A stretch of 64,000 nt of DNA from JAXLVB01 sp046329195. Lineage in GTDB: Bacteria; Bacteroidota; Bacteroidia; Cytophagales; Spirosomataceae. The notes below the pieces were generated by a model. It worked only from the letters and a program-made list of their open reading frames with translations. It was not told where the DNA came from and ran no database searches. Below, in pieces: positions 17,601-25,969 of this stretch. The position numbers and the translations under genes are program-made. Location of the stretch: NCBI GenBank assembly GCA_046329195.1, contig JAXLVB010000002.1:2418001-2482000 (forward strand). Reading direction: 5' to 3'. The first letter of the stretch is position 1; each line of letters opens with the position of its first letter.

Positions 17601-18224
17601 TTATTCGGTGGGCGCTTCGCCGAGGGTTCTCCAGTCGAGATCTTCTTCTTCAATTAAATGAGCTAAACAAAAAGGGTATTCTCCCAATAAAAAAAATTCG
17701 TCATCCCAGTCAGTGAATATCCAGCGCTTATTGGGTTCAGCAATTAAGATTTTTTTTATGTCTGTAAATACCCATACCAATTGTAAAACACCAAAATCCA
17801 ATAAGCGATTTGCTTTTTTAGTGTAATAGTTAAGGTCATTTCCAAAATCAGCCGCTTCTCCTTTAATATCCACTTCAATGACCAGCAACGGTGGAAAATC
17901 AGTGTAATTAGGTGTAAGTGCTTTTTTTAGAAACTTACTTTTCTCAAAAACTAAAATATCATTGGATAGATTGCTGTTTTTGGCTAAATGAAGCCCTGCC
18001 TCATTACCTCCAATAAAATATATTTTCGGAAGAATTTTCGTTAAAAACCCAAAAATTAAGCTATGAATAAATATTTGAATACCACTCGAACCCATGATTT
18101 CTTCCATTGTTTTTTTGCCTGACAATACCTCTCGGTAGCCTTTATAAAACACAAGCTGGCCATCTAACTCCTCATAAATGAGTGATTTAGGTATTTCTTT
18201 GGGTGGTTTGAGTGTACGAGTCAT
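17601..18224 (-). CDS. Uma2-family (DUF820) nuclease-fold protein
   Basis: This protein of about 207 residues starts at the ATG at 18224 (MTRTLKPPKE); a longer frame to 18251 runs into the hairpin stem at 18241-18276 and is unlikely. It has the Uma2/DUF820 pattern: N-terminal YEELDGQLVFYKGY, IGGNEAGLHLAKNSNLSNDI with the conserved Asp, and LLVIEVDIKGEAADFGNDLN with the E-V-D core of a PD-(D/E)XK-like fold. Members are widespread in cyanobacteria and Bacteroidota and are of unproven function. It stands alone between convergent and terminated neighbours and is visibly more AT-rich than they are, which fits a mobile cargo gene. Confidence 0.8.
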   Translation of the reverse strand: MTRTLKPPKEIPKSLIYEELDGQLVFYKGYREVLSGKKTMEEIMGSSGIQIFIHSLIFGFLTKILPKIYFIGGNEAGLHLAKNSNLSNDILVFEKSKFLKKALTPNYTDFPPLLVIEVDIKGEAADFGNDLNYYTKKANRLLDFGVLQLVWVFTDIKKILIAEPNKRWIFTDWDDEFFLLGEYPFCLAHLIEEEDLDWRTLGEAPTE

Positions 18225-18240
18225 CAGCAGTATTGTTGGC

Positions 18241-18280
18241 AGCAAGAGCACTTATTACTTAATTGGTGCTCTTGCTTTTT
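18241..18280. terminator. Rho-independent terminator
   Basis: An 11-bp perfect stem, AGCAAGAGCAC at 18241-18251 with its complement at 18266-18276, has a 14-base loop and a T run on the plus strand. It lies between the stop of the minus-strand aldehyde dehydrogenase (18290) and the Uma2 gene, so it most likely ends the dehydrogenase transcript. Confidence 0.7.
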
Positions 18281-18289
18281 GAAAGATAG

Positions 18290-19804
18290 TTAAATAACGT
18301 CTTTTGTCCAAACGCTATTGACCAAACGCCAAATATTCAATGGATTAGTATTTTTAAGCTCATCAGGCAAAAACTCGTCAGCAAAGCCTTGATAACTCAA
18401 CGGGCGCACAAAACGACGAATCGCATGAGCACCTACCGAACCAAACCGTCCGTCGGTGCTGGATGGGAATGGTCCGCCGTGTTGCATAGCAGGGCAAACC
18501 TCCACGCCAGTAGGTACGCCATTGAGTACCAAACGGCCACAAAGCAAACTCACCGATTGCATCACATCTGCATACGCCCGCAAGTCGGCTTCAGTGGCCA
18601 TCAGGGTAGCGGTAAGCTGGCCTTCGAGATGCGTAATAATTGTACGCAGTTCGTCCATGTTACTGCATTTGACAACCAACGAAAACGGTCCAAATACTTC
18701 TTGATGCAGTGTTTTGTTTGCCAAAAACTCAGCACCCGAAACGGTGGCGATTGACGGAATCCCTTCTAACTCAGTTTGGGTTTGGGCATTTTCGGCAGCT
18801 AAATGTGCGCCCTCTAATACCTGCTGACGCTTGGTTCGGAAGGCTTTTGCAATACCACCATGAAGCATCGGCTGCGGAGCAATACCCTGAATAGCCTCTG
18901 CTAAGGCTTCGACAAAAGCATCTAAATCAGCTCCTTCTATTCCAAAAATCAAGCCCGGTTTGGTACAAAACTGACCCATTCCGAGCGTGATAGAACCTGC
19001 GTACTGCTTGGCAATACCTTGGGCGTTGTGTTGCAATGCTTCTGGCATCAAAAACACAGGATTGGTACTACCCATCTCCGCAAAAACTGGAATCGGCTCA
19101 GGGCGTTGATTCGCCATATCAAAAAGTGCCTTGCCCCCAGCAAAAGATCCCGTAAAACCAACGGCTTTGGTAAGTGGGTGCATAACTAAGGCTTGGCCTG
19201 CTTCAAAACCCGTGCTGTGCACGTGGCCAAATACCCCCTCGGGCATCCCTGTACGAGCCACAGCCTTACGAATAGCACTAGCTACGAGTTCGGAAGTTTC
19301 AGGATGACCCGGGTGAGCTTTTACAACTACCGAACACCCCGCAGCCCAAGCCGAGGCAGGGTCAACACCAGCGGTTGAATAGGCAAACGGAAAATTGCTT
19401 GCTCCAAATACCACTACGGGCCCCAGCGGTATCGAAATCTTACGAATATCGGGCTTGGGTAAGGGTAAACGGTCTGGCAAGGCAGTATCAATGGTTGCAT
19501 CAATCCACGAACCTTCTTCGACCAAGTCGGCAAAAGAACGCAGCTGAAAGCAGGTGCGACCACGCTCGCCAACCAAACGGGCCTCGGGGAGGTGGGCTTC
19601 TTGCATAGCTGTTTGGATAAGCTCAGCACCCAGCGCCTCGATTTCGTCGGCAATAGCTCTTAAAAAGGTAGCTTTTTCTTTACCACTTTTGGTACGGAAA
19701 CTCAAGAAAGCCGTTTGGGCGGCTTCCATTACTTGGTTAATGTCTTCGGTTGTTGCGTTGGGAAACATGTTTGATTTAATTTTGTCAGGCTTCTGAGGTT
19801 TCAA
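18290..19804 (-). CDS. 2-oxoglutarate semialdehyde dehydrogenase (NADP+), ALDH family
   Basis: This 504-residue aldehyde dehydrogenase resembles 2,5-dioxopentanoate dehydrogenases, which oxidise 2-oxoglutarate semialdehyde to 2-oxoglutarate as the last step of hydroxyproline, arabinose or glucarate breakdown. The catalytic cysteine is C280 in MGQFCTKPG and the general-base Glu is E243 in FAEMGSTNP; GFTGSFAGG near 217 is the nucleotide-binding turn and VFGASNFPF near 132 the oxyanion asparagine. The usual start is uncertain by 12 residues (second Met at residue 13). It sits downstream of the DapA-fold deaminase on the same strand with a strong hairpin in the 151-bp gap. Confidence 0.87.
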   Translation of the reverse strand: MKPQKPDKIKSNMFPNATTEDINQVMEAAQTAFLSFRTKSGKEKATFLRAIADEIEALGAELIQTAMQEAHLPEARLVGERGRTCFQLRSFADLVEEGSWIDATIDTALPDRLPLPKPDIRKISIPLGPVVVFGASNFPFAYSTAGVDPASAWAAGCSVVVKAHPGHPETSELVASAIRKAVARTGMPEGVFGHVHSTGFEAGQALVMHPLTKAVGFTGSFAGGKALFDMANQRPEPIPVFAEMGSTNPVFLMPEALQHNAQGIAKQYAGSITLGMGQFCTKPGLIFGIEGADLDAFVEALAEAIQGIAPQPMLHGGIAKAFRTKRQQVLEGAHLAAENAQTQTELEGIPSIATVSGAEFLANKTLHQEVFGPFSLVVKCSNMDELRTIITHLEGQLTATLMATEADLRAYADVMQSVSLLCGRLVLNGVPTGVEVCPAMQHGGPFPSSTDGRFGSVGAHAIRRFVRPLSYQGFADEFLPDELKNTNPLNIWRLVNSVWTKDVI

Positions 19805-19864
19805 GTATATTGGTTTACAGAAATTACCTATCCTTTTCTATCCAAAAAGGAGCTTCCTAATAGC

Positions 19865-19897
19865 AACATTGGCGAGGTTCAGAGCCTCGCCAATGTT
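19865..19897. terminator. Intergenic hairpin between deaminase and dehydrogenase genes
   Basis: A 13-bp perfect stem (AACATTGGCGAGG at 19865-19877 with its complement at 19885-19897) encloses a 7-base loop. It lies in the gap between two genes read leftwards. There is no strong T run on either side, so it may be a weak terminator, an RNA-processing or stability element, or a small interspersed repeat. Confidence 0.5.
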
Positions 19898-19955
19898 ATA
19901 ATAAATCAACAAGTATTGATTTGTATAAGTTCTGTTTGAGCTGCTACAAAGATAA

Positions 19956-20870
19956 TCACAAACTCAAATAATCGGGCAATGTAGGGCGAACGGCTAAGCC
20001 ATCGTTGATGACTTTCAAGATGCGCTCCCGTTCTTCGCCTACTAAGGTAAGGCGTGGGGCACGTACGTATTCGGTACCAATGCCCGTCTGAGTTTCGGCT
20101 AGTTTTATGTATTGCACCAACTTAGGATGAATATCTAGCTCTAACAAAGGCAAAAACCAACGATAAATAGCCCTTGCTTCGGCAATTTTACCAGCTTTTA
20201 CCAAGCGATATACCGCCACGGTTTCGGCAGGAAACGCACAGACTAATCCAGCTACCCAGCCATCGGCGCCCATCACTAACTCTTCCATGGCCAAGGTATC
20301 AACTCCACACAGAATCTTGATACGCTCACCAAAGCGATTCCGAAGGCGAGTTACATTCGAAATATCCCGAGTGGACTCTTTCACGGCTTGGATGTTGGGT
20401 AGCTCCAACAATTCCTCAAACATGTCTAAGGTTACTTCTACCTTGTAGTCAACAGGGTTGTTGTAAATCATAATCGGCAACTCAGTAGAGCGAGCTACCG
20501 TTTTAAAGTACTCGTTTGTTTCTCGGTCGTCGGACTTATAACGCATCGGAGGCAACATCATCAGTCCCGATGCACCCCATTTGGGGGCCTCAGCGGCCAG
20601 TTGAAGCGCATCACGAGTAGAACTTTCGGCAATATTCAACACCACAGGCACTTTGCCTTCACATTGCTCTACGGCAAACTTCACAAGTGTTTCTTTCTCG
20701 CCATTAGTCAAGGTACTGGCTTCACCTAAGGAGCCACCCAAAATAATTCCATCAACGCCTGCGGCTAACTGTGCTTGTAAGTTGAGCGCAAAAGCAGGTA
20801 AATCGAGGGTGTCTTGGGTTGTGAATTTAGTAGTAAGGGCTGGATAAACGCCCTGCCAATTAACGGTCAT
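19956..20870 (-). CDS. DapA-family lyase/deaminase, probable pyrroline-hydroxycarboxylate deaminase
   Basis: This 304-residue member of the dihydrodipicolinate synthase/N-acetylneuraminate lyase superfamily has a Schiff-base lysine at K164 (IQAVKESTRDIS), an active-site tyrosine at Y136 (IMIYNNPVDYK) and the substrate carboxylate loop GGSLGEASTLT near 45. The family does many reactions. Next to a hydroxyproline epimerase and a 2-oxoglutarate semialdehyde dehydrogenase, the most likely role is deamination of 1-pyrroline-4-hydroxy-2-carboxylate to 2-oxoglutarate semialdehyde. Context, not residues, supports that specific substrate. It is transcribed away from the AraC regulator from a shared 224-bp region. 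Confidence 0.82.
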   Translation of the reverse strand: MTVNWQGVYPALTTKFTTQDTLDLPAFALNLQAQLAAGVDGIILGGSLGEASTLTNGEKETLVKFAVEQCEGKVPVVLNIAESSTRDALQLAAEAPKWGASGLMMLPPMRYKSDDRETNEYFKTVARSTELPIMIYNNPVDYKVEVTLDMFEELLELPNIQAVKESTRDISNVTRLRNRFGERIKILCGVDTLAMEELVMGADGWVAGLVCAFPAETVAVYRLVKAGKIAEARAIYRWFLPLLELDIHPKLVQYIKLAETQTGIGTEYVRAPRLTLVGEERERILKVINDGLAVRPTLPDYLSL

Positions 20871-20898
20871 GATTGTAAGGGATTGGCGATAAAAAATT

Positions 20899-20926
20899 GG
20901 GTAATTGGAATAACTCCCAATTACCC
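20899..20926. terminator. Hairpin in the leader of the DapA-family gene
   Basis: A 10-bp stem (GGGTAATTGG at 20899-20908, complement at 20917-20926) has T-rich tracts on both sides. It lies 29 bases before the start codon of the minus-strand DapA-family gene and downstream of a candidate promoter, so it would be in the mRNA leader, where it could act as an attenuator. It could equally be a terminator left from older gene order. Confidence 0.45.
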
Positions 20927-20962
20927 GTTTTTATTTTGTTTTGGTTAAGGATTTTGATGACA

Positions 20963-20970
20963 CAAATGTA
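20963..20970 (-). promoter_or_regulatory. Candidate -7 element of the hydroxyproline-block promoter
   Basis: Read on the minus strand this is TACATTTG, an exact match to the Bacteroidota -7 consensus TAnnTTTG. It lies 92 bases before the ATG at 20870. I see no good -33 TTG at the right distance, so activation by the divergent AraC regulator would make sense. Confidence 0.4.
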
Positions 20971-21049
20971 GAGGTACTAATAAAGTCTTGTTTGATGAAT
21001 TTTAATAAAAACTAATACGATTTTGACAAAATAACAAGTAGCCAATCAG

Positions 21050-21057
21050 TATTTTTG
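21050..21057 (+). promoter_or_regulatory. Candidate -7 element of the AraC gene
   Basis: TATTTTTG at 21050-21057 matches TAnnTTTG and lies 37 bases before the ATG at 21095. A TTTG at 21022-21025 is a possible -33 element, though the 24-base spacing is a few bases long. Confidence 0.4.
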
Positions 21058-21094
21058 TTAGTTTTAAAAGAAAATATAGTATTCCAACAATTTT

Positions 21095-21952
21095 ATGAAA
21101 GTTATTCCCTTCAAAATCCCACAGACTACCCGATTAGCTTTTCGGGTGCAAGAGGACAAACATCTGCATTTTTATGACAGTTTGCACCAGCATCCCGAAA
21201 TCCAAATCACCTTGGTACTCAAAAGCGAAGGCGTTTTGATTGCAGGTGATTATCTGGGCAATTTTGAAGCTGGCGATGTCTTTGTACTAGGCAGTAATCT
21301 GCCGCATGTATTCAGAAACGACGACAGCTATTTTCAAGAAAATAATGACCTTCATGCCGAAGCCATCACTCTGTTTTTTGATGCTACTTACTTGGGTGAA
21401 GCGTTTTGGAATCTAACCGAAATGCTACCGGTGCGAACGTTTGTACATCAAGCCACCCACGGATTTCGGCTTGTAGGACAGGCTCAACTTCAAGCTGCGG
21501 CGCTCCTTCAACGACTAGTTACACAAGAATATCTAGATAAACTTCTCTGTTTTTTTGAATTGCTAAAGGTACTTTCTGAAACTACCGAGGTGGAGCAGCT
21601 GGCTCTGTCGAGCCAAAGCACAAACCTCAACGAGTTGGAAGGTAAGCGCATGAACGAAATCTTTCAGTTTACCTTTCGTGAAAGTCATCGAACCATTTCT
21701 ATTGTTGAGGTAGCTCAGGTGGCCAACTTATCGCCAGAGGCATTTTGCAGGTATTTTAAACTTCGTACTCGCAAAACCTACATCAATTTCTTGAACGAAG
21801 TCCGTATCAGCAATGCCTGTAAGTTGCTATTACATCAAGATCTACCCGTTTCGGATGTGTGCTATCAGGTAGGATTTCAGAATTTATCGAATTTCAATCG
21901 GGTGTTCAAGAAAGTTGTCGGCAAAACACCGAGGGAGTTTGCCGAACGATAA
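21095..21952 (+). CDS. AraC-family regulator with cupin sensor domain
   Basis: This 285-residue protein has an N-terminal cupin-like ligand domain (HLHFYDSLHQHPEIQITLV, then GDVFVLGSNLPHVFRN) and a C-terminal double helix-turn-helix of the AraC/XylS type (SIVEVAQVANLSPEAFCRYF, then VSDVCYQVGFQNLSNFNRV followed by FKKVVGKTPREF). It probably binds a small ligand and activates nearby genes. It is divergent from the DapA-fold deaminase, so control of the hydroxyproline genes is the simplest reading. The stop lies 3 bp from the convergent DCC gene. Confidence 0.88.
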   Translation: MKVIPFKIPQTTRLAFRVQEDKHLHFYDSLHQHPEIQITLVLKSEGVLIAGDYLGNFEAGDVFVLGSNLPHVFRNDDSYFQENNDLHAEAITLFFDATYLGEAFWNLTEMLPVRTFVHQATHGFRLVGQAQLQAAALLQRLVTQEYLDKLLCFFELLKVLSETTEVEQLALSSQSTNLNELEGKRMNEIFQFTFRESHRTISIVEVAQVANLSPEAFCRYFKLRTRKTYINFLNEVRISNACKLLLHQDLPVSDVCYQVGFQNLSNFNRVFKKVVGKTPREFAER

Positions 21953-21954
21953 AC

Positions 21955-22350
21955 TTACCCCAAAAATCTGGCACGAAGGTCTGGTGTCGGGATTCGGCAG
22001 GCTTCTAACTTACCAAACCAACGATAGCGATTTTTGGCTATAATGTCATAAAAAAAGTCTCGCAACACGGCAGGGAATATCTTAAAAATATACAACCATG
22101 ACCACGGTGCCGTTAGCTCACGTGCAATCTCTAATGCCGCTACTGACTTCTGAAAAACCTTCCCATTTTTCAAGAGTACAATCGAATCAAAATCGCTTGT
22201 TTTGAGGCCATTATCGTTCAATAGCTGCTGCCCAACTTCCGACTGCAATGATGCAAACTTAAAAACTCCGTTGGGGTCTCGGTCAATGATGAAGTTGATA
22301 GAATTATTGCAAAAGTTACAAACGCCATCAAAAAGAATCACATTAGTCAT
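21955..22350 (-). CDS. Thiol-disulfide oxidoreductase, DCC family (DUF393)
   Basis: This 131-residue protein opens with the family motif: FDGVCNFCNNSINFIIDRD places C11 and C14 in a CxxC next to an Asp. The rest (FKFASLQSEVGQQLL, then ...RYRWFGKLEACRIPTPDLRARFLG) is typical of DUF393. The redox activity is predicted from the CxxC; substrates are unknown. It is convergent with the AraC gene and divergent from the DUF3109 gene. Confidence 0.88.
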   Translation of the reverse strand: MTNVILFDGVCNFCNNSINFIIDRDPNGVFKFASLQSEVGQQLLNDNGLKTSDFDSIVLLKNGKVFQKSVAALEIARELTAPWSWLYIFKIFPAVLRDFFYDIIAKNRYRWFGKLEACRIPTPDLRARFLG

Positions 22351-22502
22351 TGTGTCAACAGCTTTGGTGTTACTATCTCTACAACATTTATTGAGAGCAG
22401 AACGTTCTGTGAAAGTACATCGAAAAGCGGGGAAAAAGATTGGGAAAATACCATAAAGTATTTACCTTCACAGTCTTTTTAAAATCTGACCACGAATCTG
22501 TT

Positions 22503-23078
22503 ATGATCCTTATTGATAATACAGCCATCAGTGACGACGTCGCCGATCAGTTTTTTGTGTGTGATCTCAGCAAATGCAAAGGTGCTTGTTGTGTAGAGGG
22601 CGATGCTGGTGCTCCGCTGGAGGTGAGTGAGTTACCGATTTTGGACAAAATCTTCAGCAAGGTAAAGCCCTATCTGACCGAAGCTGGCATCAAGGCCATT
22701 GAAGAGCAAGGTCGTTATTTAAAAGATGCTGACGGTGATTACGAGACGCCTACGGTGAATGGTCGGGAATGTGCCTATGCTATTTATGACGAACGAGGGA
22801 TTCTGAAATGCGCCATTGAGCAGGCTTACAACGATGGAAAAATAGACTTTAAAAAACCGATTTCTTGCCATTTGTACCCGATTCGGGTTACTAAATACGA
22901 GCATTATCACGCCCTTAACTACGACCGCTGGCATATCTGTAAACCTGCTTGCTCGCATGGGGAGTCGCTAAAAGTGCCGCTTTATAAGTTTTTGAAAGCA
23001 CCTCTCACCAGAGCTTACGGCGAAGAATGGTATGCCCAACTCGTAAACCAAATAGAAGCAAAAGAGGTGGTTGAGTAA
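22503..23078 (+). CDS. DUF3109 family cysteine-rich protein
   Basis: This protein of 191 residues starts at the ATG at 22503 (MILIDNTAISDD), where the family usually begins; the longer frame from 22440 adds 21 residues without conservation. Cysteines are placed as in DUF3109 and related YkgJ-like zinc/iron-binding proteins: VCDLSKCKGACCVEGDAG near the start, then single Cys in GRECAYA, LKCAIEQ, ISCHLYP and HICKPACSHG. A metal centre is likely; the function is unknown. It is conserved in Bacteroidota as a stand-alone gene. Confidence 0.82.
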   Translation: MILIDNTAISDDVADQFFVCDLSKCKGACCVEGDAGAPLEVSELPILDKIFSKVKPYLTEAGIKAIEEQGRYLKDADGDYETPTVNGRECAYAIYDERGILKCAIEQAYNDGKIDFKKPISCHLYPIRVTKYEHYHALNYDRWHICKPACSHGESLKVPLYKFLKAPLTRAYGEEWYAQLVNQIEAKEVVE

Positions 23079-23089
23079 CCCCAACCACC
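23066..23089. terminator. Short bidirectional terminator-like hairpin
   Basis: An 8-bp stem GGTGGTTG/CAACCACC overlaps the stop of the DUF3109 gene and lies before the convergent DUF4349 gene. There is no T run, so termination is only likely, not shown. Confidence 0.4.
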
Positions 23090-23103
23090 CCGTAATCTCG
23101 CTC

Positions 23104-23979
23104 TTAGGCTTGATTTTGCACCTTTTTCTGTCTGCGTTTAACAACCCAGCGGCGCACTAACCAGTACAATCCGTAAGCAACAGGCACAAAAGGCACAAAG
23201 AAAAACAGGCCATAGGTCAACGACAACATTGCACGGAAACCTTCGGCAAGGTTATTCCAGATTTTGGCATAGAAAGGTTCCTCGGGCGAAAGCGCCACGT
23301 CGGTTACTTGATAATACGCCAACCGAACGGTGCTATACGCTACTTGGTCGTTTAGGTACTTGATACGTCCTTCTTTGGCTTCAATTTCTTCACGCAGCAC
23401 ACGCAATTGTTCTTCTACTTTCACAATCTCTTCGACGTTGCGAGCTTGTTTCAGCAACTCCAAATAGCGTTGCTCAACGGCTTTTTTACTTTTAAGGCGA
23501 GCTTCGGCGTCTATAAACTCTTCGGTAACATCCTGAGCTGTACTATTTTTAGAATCAGTAAAGATTGATTCTTTTAGTAAAGCATCTACTAAAGCATCAA
23601 ATTGAGCCGCTGGTACTCGAATCACCATGTTGTTTTCGATATTACCGCTGTATTTGGTTTCGTTGGAAGACATTACCAAGCCCGAAAACCGCTTCACAAT
23701 CGCCTGAATCTGTTCGCCTGAGCTTTTAAAATCACTTACTCTGAAACGCAAGTCAGCATTGCGAATGATTTTTTGTTGCGTTCGGTTTTGAGGTACCATC
23801 GGCGTCAGGAGGGGTTCGTCTTGGGTAGGCACGGCAGCAGTCTCCTCTTGGGGAGTAGCCATTTTGGTCTCTGCAACAGGTGGAAGGGCGTCGCCACCAA
23901 CGGTAGTAGATTCGGGGCTGCGTTGTGAGCAAGCCGACAATGAGAACAAGAAAGCAACAGTCAACAAGTAGGTTTTCAT
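23104..23979 (-). CDS. DUF4349 lipoprotein with coiled coil and C-terminal membrane helix
   Basis: This 291-residue protein has a lipoprotein signal at the start (VAFLFSLSACSQ, lipid Cys at about 17). A DUF4349 domain starts near 68 (KIIRNADLRFRVSDF), contains a long charged coiled coil near 165-215 (VEQRYLELLKQARNVEEIVK) and ends VAYSTVRLAYYQ. A hydrophobic segment near 255-275 (LSLTYGLFFFVPFVPVAYGL) would cross the membrane, followed by a very basic tail. Having both a lipid anchor and a membrane helix is normal for this family in Bacteroidota. Function unknown. Confidence 0.82.
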   Translation of the reverse strand: MKTYLLTVAFLFSLSACSQRSPESTTVGGDALPPVAETKMATPQEETAAVPTQDEPLLTPMVPQNRTQQKIIRNADLRFRVSDFKSSGEQIQAIVKRFSGLVMSSNETKYSGNIENNMVIRVPAAQFDALVDALLKESIFTDSKNSTAQDVTEEFIDAEARLKSKKAVEQRYLELLKQARNVEEIVKVEEQLRVLREEIEAKEGRIKYLNDQVAYSTVRLAYYQVTDVALSPEEPFYAKIWNNLAEGFRAMLSLTYGLFFFVPFVPVAYGLYWLVRRWVVKRRQKKVQNQA

Positions 23980-24174
23980 GGGGTTTGTTTTGTTATGTTT
24001 TTGCCCATTAGATGCACCTATTGACCCAATTCCATAAAGGATGATAATTTTTTTGAAGCGATTTTTTAAAAAAAATTGAGTTTTGTTACTCGTAAGTGTA
24101 AAAAAATGATATAATTCCTCGCTGTATCACTTACTTACTCATTTATAACTCACTGATAATGAGCCAACTTTCAT

Positions 24175-25107
24175 CTAATACCACTTTTCCATCCCCGACT
24201 GAGGTTTCCACGTTGATTTGGGTTCAAAGTATTCCCAAAGCAATCTGGATACCTTACGTAGCAGCACATAGCCTTCGTTGGTCGCTTCACCGCTTTCGTC
24301 TTTTTGGTTTTTGGTAATCACACAAAACACATAATCGCCCGAAGGGGCATTGACCAACACCACTTCTGAACGAGATTGACTCACAGCCCCTTGCTTAGAA
24401 GCCACCTGAACCGTCGGAGGAATCTGCGAGAGCGCTTCGCCATCCCAATAAATACGAATCAAGTTGCGATACATCCGCTCGCTGGCTTGTGGGCTAACGG
24501 CTCGCCCTTCTCGAATCATGGTCAGCAGTTCGGCCATTTCACGAGGGGTAGTTTGTCCCCAGCCGTAGCGTTTGCGGGCAGCTTCTCGCCCGGGCGTACG
24601 AGAGTTGACACGGGTGTTTGTAAAGCCATTGTCAGCAAGCCACTGATTGATACGTATGCCTGTGCCAGCCAACTGCTGACACCACAAACTAGCCGTATTA
24701 TCGGAGGTGGTAATCATTAGCATGGCGACTTTACTGAGGGCGATTTTCTCACCATCTTTAAACGACCCTAAAATATCTTCCCCTGCATACAGGAGCGAAT
24801 CTTTGTAGATTATAGTAGCATGATAATCTAACTCGCCTTTATTGATTCGGTCAAACAGCCCACACGTGATGGGTACTTTGATCATACTGGCCGTTGGAAA
24901 AAGGGTATCGGCATTGATGGCAACCGTTTTGTTGGTTTTGAGATGGCGTACATAAATACCGACATCACCTCTGAAGCCTTTGATGAGTGCTTGTAACTTC
25001 TGCGTCAGCACTTTATCTTCTCGTGCTGTGGTAGGCGTGGTTTGAGCAACTACCCAAGAACTTGCCAAATGCACTACCAAAAACAAGGAAAACAATGGTT
25101 TTGGCAT
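24175..25107 (-). CDS. Class A beta-lactamase-like serine hydrolase
   Basis: This protein of about 310 residues starts at the ATG at 25107, which gives a clean signal peptide (LFSLFLVVHLASSWVVAQ); upstream in-frame starts would overlap the next gene. The active-site set is S74-x-x-K77 in TASMIKVP and S135-D-N in TSDNTASLW. The third box reads K238-Q-G instead of KTG, and the usual ExxLN glutamate of class A enzymes is not obvious in the stretch before GQTTPREMAELL. It could hydrolyse beta-lactams weakly, or be a peptidase or carboxyesterase of the same fold. It is exported to the periplasm. Confidence 0.82.
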   Translation of the reverse strand: MPKPLFSLFLVVHLASSWVVAQTTPTTAREDKVLTQKLQALIKGFRGDVGIYVRHLKTNKTVAINADTLFPTASMIKVPITCGLFDRINKGELDYHATIIYKDSLLYAGEDILGSFKDGEKIALSKVAMLMITTSDNTASLWCQQLAGTGIRINQWLADNGFTNTRVNSRTPGREAARKRYGWGQTTPREMAELLTMIREGRAVSPQASERMYRNLIRIYWDGEALSQIPPTVQVASKQGAVSQSRSEVVLVNAPSGDYVFCVITKNQKDESGEATNEGYVLLRKVSRLLWEYFEPKSTWKPQSGMEKWY

Positions 25108-25174
25108 GGTTAGTTTGTTAAGACACATACTGGTTGGAATTAGGATATGAGCTTCTTCGCTTTTATCACAGCAA

Positions 25175-25858
25175 TCAAACCCTCGGAAAAGCAGGGCGTT
25201 TATTGGGGCTTTGATAGGCTTGCATTTCGTCAGACTCATGAATAAAAACACCCTTTTGGGATTGCTCTGCCATAGCTCGCATGGCGGCAGCTACTTGTGC
25301 GTCGTAAATGCCCTTGTATTTTTTGAGAGGCCCCAGCATCAAAGGCCCAATTACCTTGGTTACCACTTTAGCAATGCTCTCACCAATACGGGTTTCTTTG
25401 CGGTCGCCGAGCAGCATCGAAGGCCTAAAAATATGAATGGTTTCGTAGGGTAACCCCTTGATGGCGTTTTCGATTTCGCCTTTGACACGGCTATAAAAAA
25501 TGGACGAGACCGCATCGGAACCTAGTGCCGTTACGATCAAAAACTGCTTGGTCCCTCGCTCCAAGCCCAGTTTAGCCACCTCAAGTGGATACGTAAAATC
25601 CACTTTACGGAACGCCTCTTGCGAGCCCGCCGTCCGAATCGTTGTGCCCAAACAACAATAAATATCATCGGCTTGCCAATCGGTTTTGGATAAGGCATCA
25701 AAATCAACCAAACGTTCGTCTAACTTAGGATGTTTGAGGTGCATACTGCGCCGAACCAAGGTTATCACTTGTTGGTACCGAGAATCATTTAATAATTGGA
25801 ACAGCAACTGACTGCCCACTAATCCGTTTGCTCCTACTACTAAAGCCGTTTTTTCCAT
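25175..25858 (-). CDS. NAD(P)-binding atypical SDR (HTATIP2/YbjT-like)
   Basis: This protein of about 227 residues starts at the ATG at 25858 (MEKTALVVGANGLVGSQLL), where a Rossmann glycine motif opens the protein; a frame to 25891 adds 11 unlikely residues. A dinucleotide-binding stretch (DDIYCCLGTTIRTAGSQEAF) and FYSRVKGEIENAI with the Tyr-x-x-x-Lys-like pair are as in the TIP30 branch of atypical short-chain dehydrogenases. Substrate unknown. It is divergent from the TonB-plug gene and 67 bp upstream of the beta-lactamase-like gene on the same strand. Confidence 0.85.
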   Translation of the reverse strand: MEKTALVVGANGLVGSQLLFQLLNDSRYQQVITLVRRSMHLKHPKLDERLVDFDALSKTDWQADDIYCCLGTTIRTAGSQEAFRKVDFTYPLEVAKLGLERGTKQFLIVTALGSDAVSSIFYSRVKGEIENAIKGLPYETIHIFRPSMLLGDRKETRIGESIAKVVTKVIGPLMLGPLKKYKGIYDAQVAAAMRAMAEQSQKGVFIHESDEMQAYQSPNKRPAFPRV

Positions 25859-25969
25859 TGAATAAATGAGATTTTGTCGAAATTTTGCCAAAAGTTAAAG
25901 GATTATCGCTAAATTTCTTTGATTTTTACCAAAAATTGACTCGCATCGCCATCATCATCCTTTATACCT

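Noticed and set aside
17601..18224. Restriction enzyme of a defence system
   Set aside because: The Uma2 fold is nuclease-like, but there is no methyltransferase or specificity gene nearby and the family has no proven restriction role.
25108..25251. N-terminal extension of the beta-lactamase-like protein
   Set aside because: It overlaps the neighbouring SDR gene and hides the signal peptide; the ATG at 25107 is better.
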